64,000 nt of DNA from Oreohelix idahoensis (GCA_024509875.1 JAMPIV010018963.1:791386-855385); one strand, 5' to 3'. Positions 1 to 14,996 are shown, counted from the first letter of the stretch. Notes: generated from the sequence alone by a model not told the origin. Made by a program: numbers and translations.

Positions 1-3000
1 CCAGTAGGCAAAAAATGCTCAAATGCAGAAAAGAGTGACAACTAACCAGCAAGAAAAATCAACCGTTCCCCATCGGATCGAGCAACTAACTAGTGGCGAC
101 AAAAGGAATTGGTCCCTTCACAGTAAAATATGAGCGGCGATAAAGAAAAGTCAATATTCTATCTATATCTGGAGACAGTCGTGCAAATTAATAAGTTTGC
201 AAAACCCAACCGGACCCAGATCACAAAGTCCTTATAATACTCCCGCATTTCGTTTCTAGCACACACCACCGTGGCTGAGCAGTAAGCCATTTATAACTCA
301 AGTTGTTACCACACTGTAAAAGGCCTCTCGGGAATGGTCTTTGTACTTCAAGGGCTCCTCTATACTATTTAAATAGAAGTTCGTTTGATGTATAGAAGAC
401 GTACGGAGTGAGGCCCCCCCCTCAAAGTTGCCGTCCCCCACTGCGGCCATCTGGAAACATTCGTAAGGGGCGCAAAAAACCACGAACAATGCACCACAAA
501 GCCAATATCCCCTAAAGCCTCCTTTACAACCATGCCAAACGAATGTTCCCTCACCACCCCCCCCTAATCGAGGCAGGTCCGCCACCGCTGCCGCGGGAAC
601 CCCACGAGGAAAAACATACTCTATCCCGGTATTATGGAGGGGCTCAGCAGCCACCTCGCGCAAACACACATATACAACACGTACGCCTCTTGTGTGCCTA
701 GCCGAACACACGCAGACGGCAGAAAACTCTCGTCTTTGTTCGTATACGACATTCCACAACACCATCCACTTCCCGACACGACCACGCTGAACTTCTTACT
801 CCAAAGGTTCATCTCTAGCAGGATGCTCATATCCTTCACCCACACAACATTCACCTAAACCCACTACACCAATTATCTCTCCTCCATGACCACGCCCACC
901 TATGTGCAAACCCCCCCCCCACACTTAGCAACACGCCCTCGTTAAGCTCAACAAACCCGTGGTGTGTGCCGCAAACCCACTTCAACCAGAACACCAACAC
1001 AGCAAAACCAAAATTCTCACCCCAACGCACCGTTTACATAGAAACCGTTTCCGTACTCAATGAATCCCATAACACACATGTAATGTACATCATAGGCCAT
1101 AAGAAACGAAGACGTACACAATCCCCAGGTGACTCACGCTCAAACGTTCCCGCACACATTATCCCCTATAATGCGCTCCCCGAGCGTACCAAGTAGACTC
1201 CAGAAAACGGCTCGAGTACTCAAGGGTGAGACAAAGGATCAACCCTACCCCCCACTCTCAAATAGCCCAGTAACCCCATCCTCCCCACCTGTCCAGTCAA
1301 CTTAGTCTCATGTCCAATTACTGTCAGCTTTCTCTCTCTTACTTTCGTCGCTTCCTTCCGCTCCTCCCCCACACCCAAACCCCTCCTCGTAGATCGTAAG
1401 ATGTAATGTCCTGATAACCTAACGCAGTGCGATCCCATAGCGCGCCGCCACCCCCTCAACCTCCTCACCAAGACCGTCATCCGATCCCCCCGCCACATCC
1501 CGACTTTTTTTGTCTAAGACACAAAAGCTGTAAAAGCCCCAAATCCAACCCCCGCCCTCCTCATCAAAGCCCTTACACCCAATACAACAACCACCTCTCT
1601 GAACAATCTACGACCCTTACTCCCAACATTCCCCGTAAACCCAACTCCTCTTTCCCCCCCATCCGCCCGAGAACTAGGAAGGATAAGAACAGGTAATTGC
1701 ATCCATTTAAAGACCACCGGCCCTACGGTACACCATGTGTTGCGATAAACTTTCGGCAACATATCCAATTTTAGGGTGGTCCTTGTAACAACCATCTCGA
1801 GTCTATCTCGCGCAGGGCATACGTGCCTGATTGCCCATGACACTCCGAAGCATACACGATCCCTTAAACACACGCCCCCAGCGGTCGACGCCATTTCAAC
1901 ACACAACCCGTAATGTGCCCATCCCCCGGAAAAAGAATAACACTATCCCATACTTCTACTAATAATTATTAATCCCCCCCCCTCACTGCGAGTCTCTGGC
2001 AATCCTAACCTCTCCCACTCCACTCCGCCATAACCCCCAACCACCTCCCCACTAGAGCAAGGGCAATCGCAACAAAATACCAAGCCACCGAAAACCCCAG
2101 AAAGTGTCAGGATCGTCCTCAATCTCCAGCCCTACGTCACACGCACAACCGACACACAAACCCCGCGTCCTCCATAATGAACCTGTGACACTTATGACGT
2201 TCACCTAGTTCTCCTGTACTGAAAACATCCGCCCCATTACAGAACAAACCGCCGTTTGACGGAACTGACCGAGCCGTATCATAAGACTTCCTGCACTAGC
2301 ACAAGACTAGCTCTGATCCACTAGCCCTGAAATGAGCGTATATATAGATCCGAATACACCACGCATGAACCAAATAACCGCACACAAAGCTAGCACAAAG
2401 TAACAGCTTTGACAAAAAGCAATCCTAGTTGCCGTATAGCTGAAGCCGGATCTCAACCACATATATTAATAGCTAAATATGAACCCAAGCCTGGTAAACA
2501 TAAGTATTCCCAACGTATGGTAATTTGTATGGGTCCATTAATCTTGTGCCCAGTGAATCTCATGTTGCTTTCAAAAAAACGGCTGAAACATCGGAATCTG
2601 TGGATTTATCGTTTTTCCCATGAATTGCTTGCGGATCAATGCTTCTTGACACACATTGCAAGGAACAAACTACTATGTATTAAATAGCAATACCAACCCG
2701 TCTTAAAGCAATCGATGAGTTCAACCACTGATGCAATTAAACACTAACAAACTATTAACTAACTCTTACCCCTGCTACACATCCACCTATCTTTATGTGT
2801 GCGCATCCACACGTATATCACTCTGCACAGTGAGACACCGACCTAACGAGAACCAGTGACCCCTACCAATGGAAGATGAAGCGGGTAGCGATAGCGGGCT
2901 GGAGGAACGAGATGAAAGTAATGTCGGACATACTTTTTAACGCTTGTGGCTCTATGAAGGAACAGGCCAAACGGGCAATGGGGGTAATGAGATGCTCATA

Positions 3001-3500
3001 TAATCTAGTGGTATCCGGTTGCGTTCGCCACCATACTACTTTAACGGCCCCCTTCACATTCCCGCACCCATAAAATTATTCATGACAAATATCACGGAGA
3101 TACCTCCCAGCTCTACACCCAACTAAATCTGTTCCGATCTCCTTTACCCCTCACCAACAATGATAACCCGGTGCCCTGTAGTAACTATGCTAGTGTTAAC
3201 AAGTCGCGTCCCCAAGGTACCGCTGCAAAGAGCAATACGTTCGACCAGCGACTACAGCGTAAACTCCAATGTCCTGATTAGTATAATCAATCAGTGATTG
3301 ATTGACGTCCGAGAGCGCGTCCGTGTGGGGGGTGGTGGAATAAAAGAGCGGCATGGCAGTTAGGAGTACCTTGTACCCAATGCCTGTCCATTCATCTCAA
3401 TGATAAGCTGAATTTGCGCCAGCTAGAGCTCAACATATATGTCCCCTTCGTCTAGAAATGACGATATGTGTAAAAAATAACATATCAGGTGGACAGGGGG
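1..3500. other. Unassigned low-quality-looking sequence
   Basis: I recognise no exon, RNA gene or mobile element here. The plus strand is rich in A and C with many short C runs (about 412-422, 910-919, 1975-1981). Open frames are short and show no protein motif. Together with the G-free right end and the insertion-rich LINE copy at 9.2 kb, this suggests error-prone contig-edge sequence rather than a normal locus. Distal HD-PTP exons could be hidden here beyond recognition. Confidence 0.5.
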
Positions 3501-5050
3501 ACATCTAAATTGTCATAAAATCATTAAACTGAGACACAACTCCAATACTTAGAGGTCCTCCAAAAGACAAACTATTGAAAGGTCATTGAATGACAAAAAC
3601 ACCTGGGAAACAGGAGCTGGGTGAGAACAAAACAAAAACCATATTAAACCTCATATTACTACAACACAATTACAGCCCACACCACTGCACAAAATAAAGT
3701 AAACACGATACACACTGTCCCATAGTCACGAGACCAAATATGTGTGTATGACAACTACGGGAACCAAGCGATCGAATAACCTACCCAAATGTCAATAGCA
3801 ACCATGTAGACACAATTAAATTCTATGCCACTTCCCCAAAGTATAAACCATACAACAGATTCCTACCCGAGTACAAACCATCAAGTGACTTCCCAACAAT
3901 AAGCAACCCTAACAGACATCAATCTATTACTCATAATTACCAACACCTAACAACACCTCATACTTTTGCATTTACCTAATTATAAATTTAATTATTTCTA
4001 AATCCTATATCTCAACACAAGTAGAAGACACTTTCATACTATGACATATCACCACTAAAAATGCTGAAACAAACTCATGACATACAATATTCAGATAACC
4101 CATTACCACTACCCCCAACAATCGTCACATCCGCATTTACCCTAGATCCCAAACCGTAGACACTTACACGCATAGCGAAGATGAGAGCAATCACTATTAC
4201 AAATAATTCTCCCACTTCCCCACCAAAAAAACTCTAGACCAATAATTAACCCCACATCCAATCAAACTGGTAGAACTCTAGGTATAATCTAATACATCGA
4301 CACTAACTCTTAAATAGAGAACTACTATGGATACCTTCACTCTCCCCTTTGATATAAATATATTGTAAACAATCATACGCTACATTATATTCAACTCTAC
4401 ACCAGAGTACAATATAAGATAGGACTTATATAAGATGTATAGAGCTTAGCAGGTGTGGTGCTTTGAAAACACAAACCATAAAGAAGACAGATAGGTGTAC
4501 ATGACATCCATCCCACAACCATTAGAAGCAGTAGTAGCCCACACTAGGAGGGTCTTTTTACTAGAGATCCTTCCTTATTACACACTTATTAGGACAACCT
4601 ATCCTTATCCCAATCTTATACCACAATATTAGAACATGGAGAACAAGATGTATCGGGTATAAAAACCAAGACACCACCATAAACTTCAGACAGTGATCAT
4701 AATGGAAAAGCACCATCAAATAGCGTAGGACATTCAATCTCACACAGACAGTCAACAACAAATAAATCCTGAATCAAGGATGCAACAACAGACCAAATTT
4801 TAGTCTAACCAAACAAGCATCTGGAGTCAACCCTCGTCTAGTACAGCACAATTTACCAATTAAACAGAGGATTAATAACCTTACTAAAGACCACATAAAT
4901 GTGTAATGTATTTCCCCATGTGCTTTAAAAATAAAAAACAACAATAACAATTCACATATATTATGTAATAGGACCAATATGTCAATTAAAAGTGTATACA
5001 TTGGACCAATAAATTATCCCAATAAATAAGATTCACTACTCAAACATACT
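3501..5050. other. G-depleted stretch
   Basis: The plus strand is mostly A, C and T. For example, the 60 bases from 3961 contain a single G. I see no coding potential, repeat period or mobile-element motif. The bias resembles the G-free right end of the window. Confidence 0.6.
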
Positions 5051-8000
5051 TGAAGAAAAAATTCAAAACCAAATTGTGGTAAGCGGGTGGGGGGGGGGGA
5101 TCATAATCTTTGATCACCAAATTGACGTTTGGAAATCCTGCATCGACAGTTAGCAACTGACCAATTTCATTCTACCACTTGGCTTACACCCCGTGTTTGT
5201 GCCTACAAATCAATTGGACTCCTCGTTTACCACTAATTTGGGTGCTGCTAGCGTTCATGGTTGGGCCGTAGTGGACTCCTGTTTATACCTCAATAACTAG
5301 ACCACCTACCACAAATGACGTAGAAGACTGGCAATCACAAGAACATGCACATACGTCAATTTGACACAACCTGAAGTTTTGAAAACGAAAGTACTTATGC
5401 CACTGTTGACCCAAAGAATTAACTTATCTGTCGCCAGGAATAATATGAGTATCTCGGCTGATTATTTTGAGGGTCGAATAAGGACTGCCAGTTGTTAAGT
5501 ACCACCATCTTGTCCTGGGACAATCAAATTAAAATGTTTCTACTGCACCTAAAGGATGGTTCCAACCAACAATCAGTGGATTTCTGCAAATTATAAATAT
5601 CAATACACACAATTTAGTAGTGAGCGGGTAGCAAGACTACCCACATCAAGGGACTTAACCTTCGGATGCTATTGACGCGTCTCCAATTATTAAAACATCC
5701 CATACCTTTTTACACTATAATACCATCCAACCAACTTTCAGTTACCTGGCTAAGTGAGGACACTAAACGGTCGGAAAATACAGGTCGTTTGCTGTCCTAC
5801 TAATTCATCATACTATATTTTTACAATCAAGCCATTTAACTTCTAACCACATGATTTAATAGACAACCCCGCTGAACTGAAATCTAAATAGATTTAAATT
5901 AAACTCACTTTGAACATCAAATGTGTTATGTGACTGACTATATCTTTCTCATCTGGAACGAAAATTCGTTAATAACAACAGACCTTGTAAATCTCTACAT
6001 GATGAGATACCTATTTCTTTGTCATGTAGTAATATTGATTTCAAAGTATCAATATATTATAACCTCTTCAAAAGCCGATTCTGTCACAAGCAATAGGTCA
6101 TTTGGGCCATCTCGCATGTGGCGTGCTTGTAGGGGCTGACAAAACAAACGCTTTACTTTGCCGGTCGGCGGGCACATCCTTCGTGCAGTCTGCATCCGCC
6201 AGACCCTTGCTGATGGCTATGCTCGAACGGTATGCCCGGCCTGCCGAACAGAAAATAGTAGGAATGCATTTGATTGACTGACTGTCTAGACGCCTAGCAC
6301 TGGCGACGATGGTCCATGAGGTAGCTTTGTCACGATCGTAAGGTAGTGAAGATCCAAAGCACGAAGTAGAGCAAGGTGAAGAGTTCCTATTGGGGGGGAT
6401 ACACTAGATGTGAAATATAATATCACCACCATTCCTGGACATAGCCTTAATTGACTCTACAAAAAGTAATTGATGGACAGACACTGCGAAAGGGACTGCA
6501 TCCACAGAGAATGAATGTCATTTCTACGATCTCGATATAATATCAGGGTGAGCTTGAGACATGTTGTTCCAGTGGTCAAAAACAAGGTATTCCTGTGGTA
6601 GCAAGAGAGAGTATTGGTAAATTGTTTGTAAGAATTGTTTTGGATAGTCCAACAGCAGACGACGGTATTTCCGTAGTCGTGACATATGATAATGGGCTAG
6701 TTTAATTTAGGTCAATGACTGTAAATTTTTGGGGGCAGATTGATCCTCAGAAATGAGGTATATGGAAGAAAAGAGGATAGGTTCAAGAGAGTAACTTTGA
6801 ATAAACCGTCCACAACCAGACAATATGACTAGTGACAAAACACCCGCACTCACTCTAAGGCTGTCTTTGACTCACCATTTATAAATTTAGAGGTCCCCAG
6901 AAAATCGCGTAAATGTTTGGCCATTATTGGGCTTGCAGAAAGTGGAGCATACATTTAAAATATGTATATTGCGTTGCTACCTAGGTCAAGCATGGTTGGA
7001 TATTACAATCATGAGCTGTCATGATATTGATAACTAGTACCCTTTAGATATTCCGCTGATACGCTTTTATTGGACGCACTAGGTGATATGTTTCCGTGCA
7101 TGTGTAATAGGACCGAAGGACTAAATAAGTCCACTTAGGACCTCCATGGAGGAAGACTTCACGATTGCAAAATAGTCCTAGATTTCTCTGGACATTTGCC
7201 TGTTTCCTCAAAAGGGACTACACCAATTGATAAATAAGACTGGAATACGATACGGCACATCCCGAAGCTATCACAATAATTTACGTTTTCTTCCAATGTT
7301 ACTTAAGTGGCACCTAACACGGGTGTCTTAGCAGAATGGGAGGACCACAACAACCTCTATGGGTGTCTGATATCCCTAATTTGTAGTGAAATGCCAGAGT
7401 CATTATAGAGTGTCAAATCCTATGAGTGTTGTTTTTTTTTTAAAAGCTCCACAAGACTTTCTCCTCTTTGGGTTTTTTGTTTTGATTTATCACAGATAAC
7501 CATTTTTTAAGATACTACGGATTTTATTTTTAACTTCCTGGTCGTTACATATTTTTTCAGCATTTTTTTCAATTTACAAGTTGCCAATAACAAATATTAG
7601 GTTTTAAAAAATAAGAGCCAGGGAAATATGGAGTAGAGTGAAGATTTAAAATAGTAACACAATCTTTAACAAAATATAGTACCCATAATTTAGTTGAGTA
7701 TATTTTATTTTATTTGAATCATATCGTACTTCACTTTCGCAAAGCGGTCGTACGGACGGCGACGATAAGTTCATAAACTCCGTTAATAAATCGTGGTTGC
7801 TCGACAACTGATTTTTTTCGTAGCTGGTGCAAAATGGTTTCGGAATGATAAAATTGGGCTCGCGCCACACCCACTTTTGTTATTGATAAGATCAATGACT
7901 TTCAAGCGAGAAAATTAAATAAAAATACTAGACACGATATACCTTATTACAAACGGTTGAAACACGACTACTGTATTAATTATGATGCCCTTGTAGACAT

Positions 8001-9230
8001 CACAGTAAGTATGAAGGACTGTCGTCATACTCAAGGGACTGGCGTTCACCAGATCCGACCCGAGGCTGTAATGGGTAACCCTCTTTAGTACGGCTGAGTA
8101 GGAGGGAATATAAGGGGACGAGTTTGAATCAACTGACCTGAACTTTTCAGTCATGGGAAATAAGTGATCTTTTTACGTGAATTTAAAGTATTATCTCAGT
8201 GATAGAATGTACTAAATACCGGATAATCCTTCAAGATGGTACTTCGATTTTGTTTTGATACATTAAAGTTTAGCATGGTTTTGTCATTTTCTATAATGTA
8301 AATACCTTTCGTACGATTGTCCTACGAAAAGAGAAACTAAGTTTAAGTGTAAAATATTAAATTTGTAAATATGTCCACTCAGCGATTGGTTGACATTATA
8401 TAACAAATCGATGTAAAAAGTTGATTGTTGTGATACGAACTTTAGATTGAGTGATTAACTATATTAGTAATACCTCTAGATCAAGTTTGTTTCAACACAG
8501 CAATCGCATAATATCGATAGGAGGAATCTTCGAATAGGGGCAATTTGATTTTCAGGTCATATCCTTCAGCACCCTGAGGTCTATTTACATGCTGGACGTT
8601 CTACCCTTTTGATGTCTATACCACCCTATTTCTTTTCAGAAAAAAGGGCGGTTATTTCTTGTAGGGACCAGTCATCTTTCCTTAGGGCACTGTCGCTTAG
8701 GAGAGACAGTCATCCTGGATTCACGCATTTTGTTCCAGGTAATGATTTATACTTTTATAACATGCTCAATGGCCTTTCGTACATGCTGGTTAAACAATGT
8801 ATAGCTGATGCTAGGCAAACCAAACTGTTGTCTGCTATTTTCAATATGATTAGTATGAGGAGAATTGCTATCGCTAAGCATCGGGGGGTGTAAAAACGGT
8901 AGGAGCTTGAAAAAAAATAAATTAACAAATAAACACATAATGAGATGAACCTGGTCTTACTTAAGAGAAAAGGTACAAGAGACAAATAATCTCATTCGTC
9001 TGCGGCCTTTAAAGGCCTTCGTCAGTAAAGATTGTACAAAGTGATGACTGGAGGGAAAGCATAGTTGACGATTTAAGTGGAGCTAAAATGTAAACTATAA
9101 TATATAGGAGATAAAACATTACCTCCCTACATGTACTTATTCACAAGTTGGCAAAAAGATCAAAGATGGCTAATTCACTTAAACCCTAGGCTTTAATATA
9201 TATTTAAAGTTTATTTAGCACCTTCGGTGT
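5051..9230. other. Unassigned sequence
   Basis: No recognisable gene or mobile element. A G homopolymer lies at about 5090-5099. A locally GC-richer patch at 6100-6250 has no coding motif I recognise. Composition is closer to the rest of the window than in 3.5-5 kb, but open frames remain short and featureless. Confidence 0.4.
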
Positions 9231-10310
9231 GAGGATCTCTCCTATGGACGATGTCATTTAAGGCACTTAAATGAACCGTGGAGAACAAGAAGAATTTCAG
9301 TGGTGGTATGGAAGTTCGAGACAGGGCGGTATTTCAGAGTATGGCTTTTGCTGATTGATGTTGCACTGATTGCATAAATCCAGAGGCACATCTCCAATCC
9401 AACACTGCAAGTTTTTTCTGGAAGGAAGAGCTTGGAGAAGAGAGGGATGGTTAATAATGACAAGCCCGTACAAACAGTAAAGATCCATGGTGAGCTAGTC
9501 ACGAGACAGAACAGTGAAGACTAGGTGCAGATTGTGAAGCTGGGGGAGAAACAGGTGCTCTACTGGAGACAGGGTCGGACCACTTTAAAATGTCATCGGA
9601 TGACTGATTTTAGACCGGAAAAAGGTGGCATCATAAGAAGAAGTTAGAGTCTAGACTCGAAAAAGCTGCAGACGTGGGAGCAATTTTTTCAAGTAACCAT
9701 AAATGAGAGAGATTTCCTCAGCAAGAGAAGAGGGTAACAGTAAGACAATACGAAGCGGCTGTAACGCGTAACCACCTATGTTCCCAGTCTTGAAATTATG
9801 ATGATGGCGAAGTCATAGTGTTAATGTCTTACATACCCATATTAAACAGCCAGAGTCCTAACCGACAGGAAATGATGGTATCATTGAGGTAAGCGTGGTT
9901 GTATGTAACAAAGAAGATGACTTGCGTCCGCAACCCAAACAAAACGTCAAGAGCCTACAAACATTACGTCACATGGCCTAAAATCCCAACCCCCTGCAGA
10001 ACCCAATGGTAGAACAGTTCACCTAACCAATGAAGGCTCCTGGCCCATGTTCCTGCAGAATGAGGAGAAGATCAGCTACTACGGACAAGCATGTGAAAAC
10101 TAAGAGAAATCAAGGAATCCTAGACCTCCAGACCCATAAGATATCACACACTGGAGGTGTAAATACAACATTAGACAATCAGCTGAAGGACAGTGAGTGA
10201 ATTAGAAAGTGTAGACACCGAGTCCCAGGAGAAAGACAGCCGACAGAATAGTAATGAGCTCACCTCGTTTACCGGTTCAAAACCTCTGACACGGTCACGG
10301 GTATAAGGAA
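9231..10310 (+). pseudogene. Degraded LINE reverse transcriptase copy
   Basis: This segment aligns in order with the better LINE copy at 24680-25560: a shared start (ATGGACGATGTCAT at 9245), the codons of the RT active-site region, the C-terminal part with CCTAAAATCCCA (about 9979), and the tail codons. The differences are dominated by small insertions scattered every 10-20 bases, so no frame stays open. That pattern fits either an old copy or uncorrected long-read errors. The element is a 5'-truncated non-LTR retrotransposon fragment, sense on the plus strand. Confidence 0.75.
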
Positions 10311-13300
10311 GAACTGGCTAAGGTAATGATTAATTTTAAGGAAGAAAATGAAGAATAAATCTACACATACCACTTACAAAGATTAAAGAGGTGATCAATT
10401 TATCACAAACAGATATAGACTAATACCGTCAAACTGTACTGACTTCCTCATTATCCTCATCAAATCATCTGTCTGAATCTCCCTCAATGCTCAGACTTAT
10501 TTACTTTCAGGTTGACCAATGCCCTGACAAAAGATATACCTTCGTAACCAGAACAGTATAGCTGATTTATATGCGACTTTGCATATGACAAGTAATACAA
10601 ACTGACTAGGTCAATGTCACGATGTGCACATACTCTTCAAGCATACATAGCACACTTTACAAACCACGCATGGGAGATAAGGTCCGGCGGCTGGATTATA
10701 AATATGGTAATTCAGTATAAGGGTACATTGTGCTATGACGCTCCATAGTTTAGCCCACAGTACTCGGTACAATACCACGGGTGGCTCAAAAGGTCACAAA
10801 TCTCATTGGCAATCAAAGTTGTTAACTGGATTAGACATCTGACCGTGACACAAAGTCTGACAATATAATACCACCCCTGACACGCGTCACACAAGTCAAT
10901 AAAACCACACTTTGAAGGAAAGTGAGAAGCCGAGGCGAAGCCTCTCTGACCGGGGTGATGTGGATATGAAAGTAGCCCCTAACAGCTCCCTTCAGCCTCA
11001 CAATGAACTATGTCATTTATATATGGTACCAAAAAGAAGGGTACTGGAAAGTCATCGATTGGTGGAGCCATGGTTTAGTAATGCTATATACAAACAAAAA
11101 AAATAAACAAAATAACTGCCATAGACAACTCAAACCAATGTGATGTCCGATTACACTTACACTATAAACAGACACTAATTTAACAGAAGTCCAACTATCC
11201 ACCTGTAGCACATATTTCACCCAGAAGAACATATACATGAAATAGGCCATGGAGTCCCGTGATGCTGCTTTAATATCATTGGACCTAACACTCATGGCTG
11301 ATACACTTCCTCCAAGATTGCCTCTGAATTCGGAGGTCTGGCTATTGGCATTAGCTGCTCCATGTTCCCCAGGACTTGTGGTAGAGTTAGTGTATGACGA
11401 TATAAACATCCCTGGTGGACTCAGTGATACGAGAGCTACTAAGGTTGGCGGACAACAAGTAATAGGATACTCAAGAAGTAAATTAGAAATCAGCAAGCTG
11501 CAAAGGTGATCACTCAAATCTAGATCAAATAAAATCTTACTGTGCTTTAAGTTACACTCACTTGTTTAAAACAAAGGGCAATGAAGATTGTTGCTTTACG
11601 TAATTATGCACCACAATATTTCTAGTGTAATGGACCTTTGTGTTATCCATATCTTCTCCTTTACATTATCAGATGTCCAGTGTTTCACTTGGCCTCCATA
11701 TATTTTTCTCTACCTGCTGATGGGCAATTTTCTAGTCAATGAAGGGAAACCCCACATAACAAACCCAAGTAAAACCCGACCATCTATAACCATCCTTACA
11801 TCTTAGCCACCTACCACCACATAAAACAAACACGGTATACAATAACTAGAACTAAATTTAGAATCGTCCCACGATGAAGCTGACCTTAAGATCACCGTGT
11901 TAGATAAAAATAATAAAATGCGAGGATGAAGTCGTGTGTGAGCCCTGTTAAGAGATCGACGTTTAAAATTGTCCTGCTCAGTTCTTATAAAGAGACACAG
12001 TTATAAAAAAATACGATCCAAGAAGGGCGAAGAATAAAACTAAAGGTAACCTTGCACCTCGTCACCCTACCACTCCACGTAGAGCAGTCTTGTTGATGCC
12101 AGCTTCTATCTAGCGCCAAAGTGAAACTAACAAGTTGAGAAACCCTATCAGATCCTAGTTTAAGACTACCTATAGTCCTATTATATAAACCATTGGGACT
12201 AGGACACGTAGTTACATGAAGAGAAAAAAAGCGTATCGTGTGTTACGTGTTAACAACACGTGTTAAACTAAATCAAGAAGGAATAACGCATTTTGTAAGT
12301 TATTAAAGAAAAAATTTTAAACGCACTATATGCACACAGTGACGGTATGTAGAGGGAAATGGAACAAAAAACGACCTTCGCCTTGACATGAAAACAGACG
12401 TAACCGTATTGAGCCTAAACGCAGTAAAAGAACAAACTGCATAGTGGACAAGGGTGTCAAAAAAAGGGAGGGTTAGAGGATCTGTGTGATACAAGCAAAA
12501 CTAATTTTTGTTCTCTAATCGTAAAAGTATAAGTTTTGGTTGTAGAAAATTTTTGTCAACAGTTTATTTTTTGTAAAGAGTTTTGTTATATATACGTCAA
12601 GAACCAAAGATAGTAAACTTTTGGGGAAGAATACACAGTAGTGGGACGGACAGATCCTTAGACAAACACAAAAAATACAACACACTACAGACAAATATAA
12701 AAACTGACGGACCTAAAAAAGTTGACACTTGTAGTTTAAAAATTATGATAGTCGTAGATGGGTAAGTACCGCTGATATGGACAGAAGCATTCATAATGAC
12801 AGAAAAAAACATATAGGCAATTTGCCAATTTTGTGAAGAAGACCTGGTTCCAGAATGCACAGATTCATTAATATGAAAGCTAGAAGAAGTGATTTCTCTA
12901 GGGTAGATTATAATGATTATTTATACAGATTGAACGAAGAAAATGTCCAGTGTGAAATCTAGCCAATCAATCTCAGCTTGAGGTTATTGCTAGTGAACAT
13001 CAATTTTGGAAATTGTGTGTAAGGGAAAAAATTCATAACCCTTTTATTTAAACATTTAATATTTATGAGTGGATTGAATACTGTGCCATGAGTCATGAAA
13101 AATGATTACGTACCAGTGAGTGCTTATTCTAGGGTCCCCACCGACAGTTTCAAGTGGCCAAGGAAGGGCAAGACAAATAATATACTGCGGAAAAACATAA
13201 ACCAAGACATATAGAATAGGGAGTTATACCGCAATAAATCCTAATATATTATTTTGCAGAATACAAGACAGTGGGAACATAGACACCCATCACATTTAAT

Positions 13301-14780
13301 GGAATGGAAAAAGTAGACTTATTAAAAGAAATAGATCGGTGAAAGCAATGAGCAGTGTCCAAGGGAAACTGGGATACTGAGAATTGATAGAGAATAATTG
13401 ACACATACCAGTGGTGAGATGTGTATTGAGGTTGGTCAAGAGATCTGAACCTATCCTTTGTAATTTATTGGCTTTGCTTTATGAGTATGTGTGTGAAAAA
13501 GAGATATGCAGGTATGACATGAGTGTTGACACACATTGGCAACAAATTTTTGGTTTCAGAGTTTCCTGTGTCCTTGGCACAGATAAAAGAGATATAAACG
13601 TGCTAGTTCCCAAGTATGGTCTTTTAAAGAGGTTTATTGTCCAAGAGTAGAGACTGCTTAAGAAAGCCTTAATCATTTTACTCCAGCACTTGTGAGGAGT
13701 GGTGCCAACATATGAGAATATCTTTACTGCATTTCGACACAGCGCCACGATGAATGTTTGAAAACCCTTGGCCTGTGTATGTGGATTCCATCAAACTATT
13801 CTCTCTACATTAAAATAACTAAATAAAATCCCTGGTGTATAAAAACCTATACCACAGTTCTAAATTTTATCGGGGGGGGGGGGGGGGGGGAAAGACAATG
13901 ACTCCGTTGAAAACGAGAGATATCAAAAGAGGCTATGGTATGCACTGTTTTTAATGTTGATACCTACTCACACACCGGCCGTACGATATACATCCAGTGC
14001 TAGTTTTTACCAAAGACCACCTGTAGTTAGTGTTTTAATATTAACCAATGTAACCATAAATCCTATGTACATAAAAAAAAAAATTTCATTTTGATTATGC
14101 AATATATATATGCACTTTTATTATTGATAAATACATATTGTTTCATAAATCATATGTCCTGGACCAGAAGCAAATTCTGTGGTTCAGGAGCGCCAAATAA
14201 AATTCAAAAAAATTTATCAAATTTAACTTCTAAAAGCCATGTCTGTTAAAAGCCTGTGTAGTTGATTTGATCATATTGTAAGAGCTTATTAGAATGATGA
14301 ATTTTAGAATTAAGTGTAGAATTACGTGTTGAATTGAGCCGTGTGAGTGTCTCAAATTGTATTATAATTTCCTAAACACACATCACAATTCATTTCATTA
14401 TTACCCTAGACCATTAAAACGTAAGCTAAGCTAACATAAATAATAGCATTAATCTAAGTCTGGTTGAGGTCATAAGTGGTAGCCAGAGAACGGGCATTCC
14501 CTGCGGTAACAACCTCTTCACTAACATAAACTGGTTTATTACTTAGAACTTTCCTTCAGGAGAGCCTGGCCTCATCACAGCAGCTGACCATCACATATCC
14601 AGTACACTAGGTAACATAGCAACCACACAATAACATCAAAAACCACTACAGCTCCAATGTAGAGCTTGCAACCAAATGTGTATTCTGTCAACAGATTAAT
14701 GACTTCAGGAATGAGGACAATATTCTGGCATTGAATAAGACACACACTGAGAAAGTCAGCTGACATCATTACAAAGCAGT
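10311..14780. other. Unassigned, probably intronic or error-rich sequence
   Basis: I find no HD-PTP exon here, although the gene should continue in this direction on the minus strand. A run of 18 G lies at about 13873-13890. A possible LINE trace (AGAATTGATAGAGAATAATT, about 13379-13398) resembles the LINE tails at 23.6 and 30.3 kb. The stretch 11240-11510 has an open frame on both strands but no family motif I can name. Confidence 0.35.
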
Positions 14781-14965
14781 TCTTGTTTCAGAATTCCCGG
14801 GGCAAGAGAAAAAGAGGAAGACCTCAAGACACACGAGGAAGGGAGCCGGATACTGATATGAAAGGGATAAAGATGATAGGGTAAAACTTTGAACAGATAG
14901 TACAGGTCAGGATGACTTGATGTGGAATTGTTGAAGATCTATGCATCACTGAGAGCTGGCAGGTT
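14781..14965 (+). pseudogene. LINE C-terminal tail fragment
   Basis: The plus strand encodes the GKRKRGRPQDT motif, which is typical of the basic C-terminal tail of invertebrate non-LTR retrotransposon polyproteins. It is followed by a decayed 'DTDMKGIK' helix. It is truncated at both ends, with stops. Confidence 0.65.
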
Positions 14966-14996
14966 ATAAAAGAATTAATTTTTTATTCAATTACTT

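Noticed and set aside
2409..2687. 92-residue plus-strand protein
   Set aside because: No family motif, isolated in low-quality sequence.
6100..6260. Bacterial or vector contamination (GC-rich patch)
   Set aside because: Short, no coding motif or known vector text recognised; flanks are continuous in style.
11017..11517. Possible HD-PTP exon or other gene on the minus strand
   Set aside because: The open frame has no BRO1, V-domain or phosphatase motif, and a competing open frame exists on the plus strand; not supportable.
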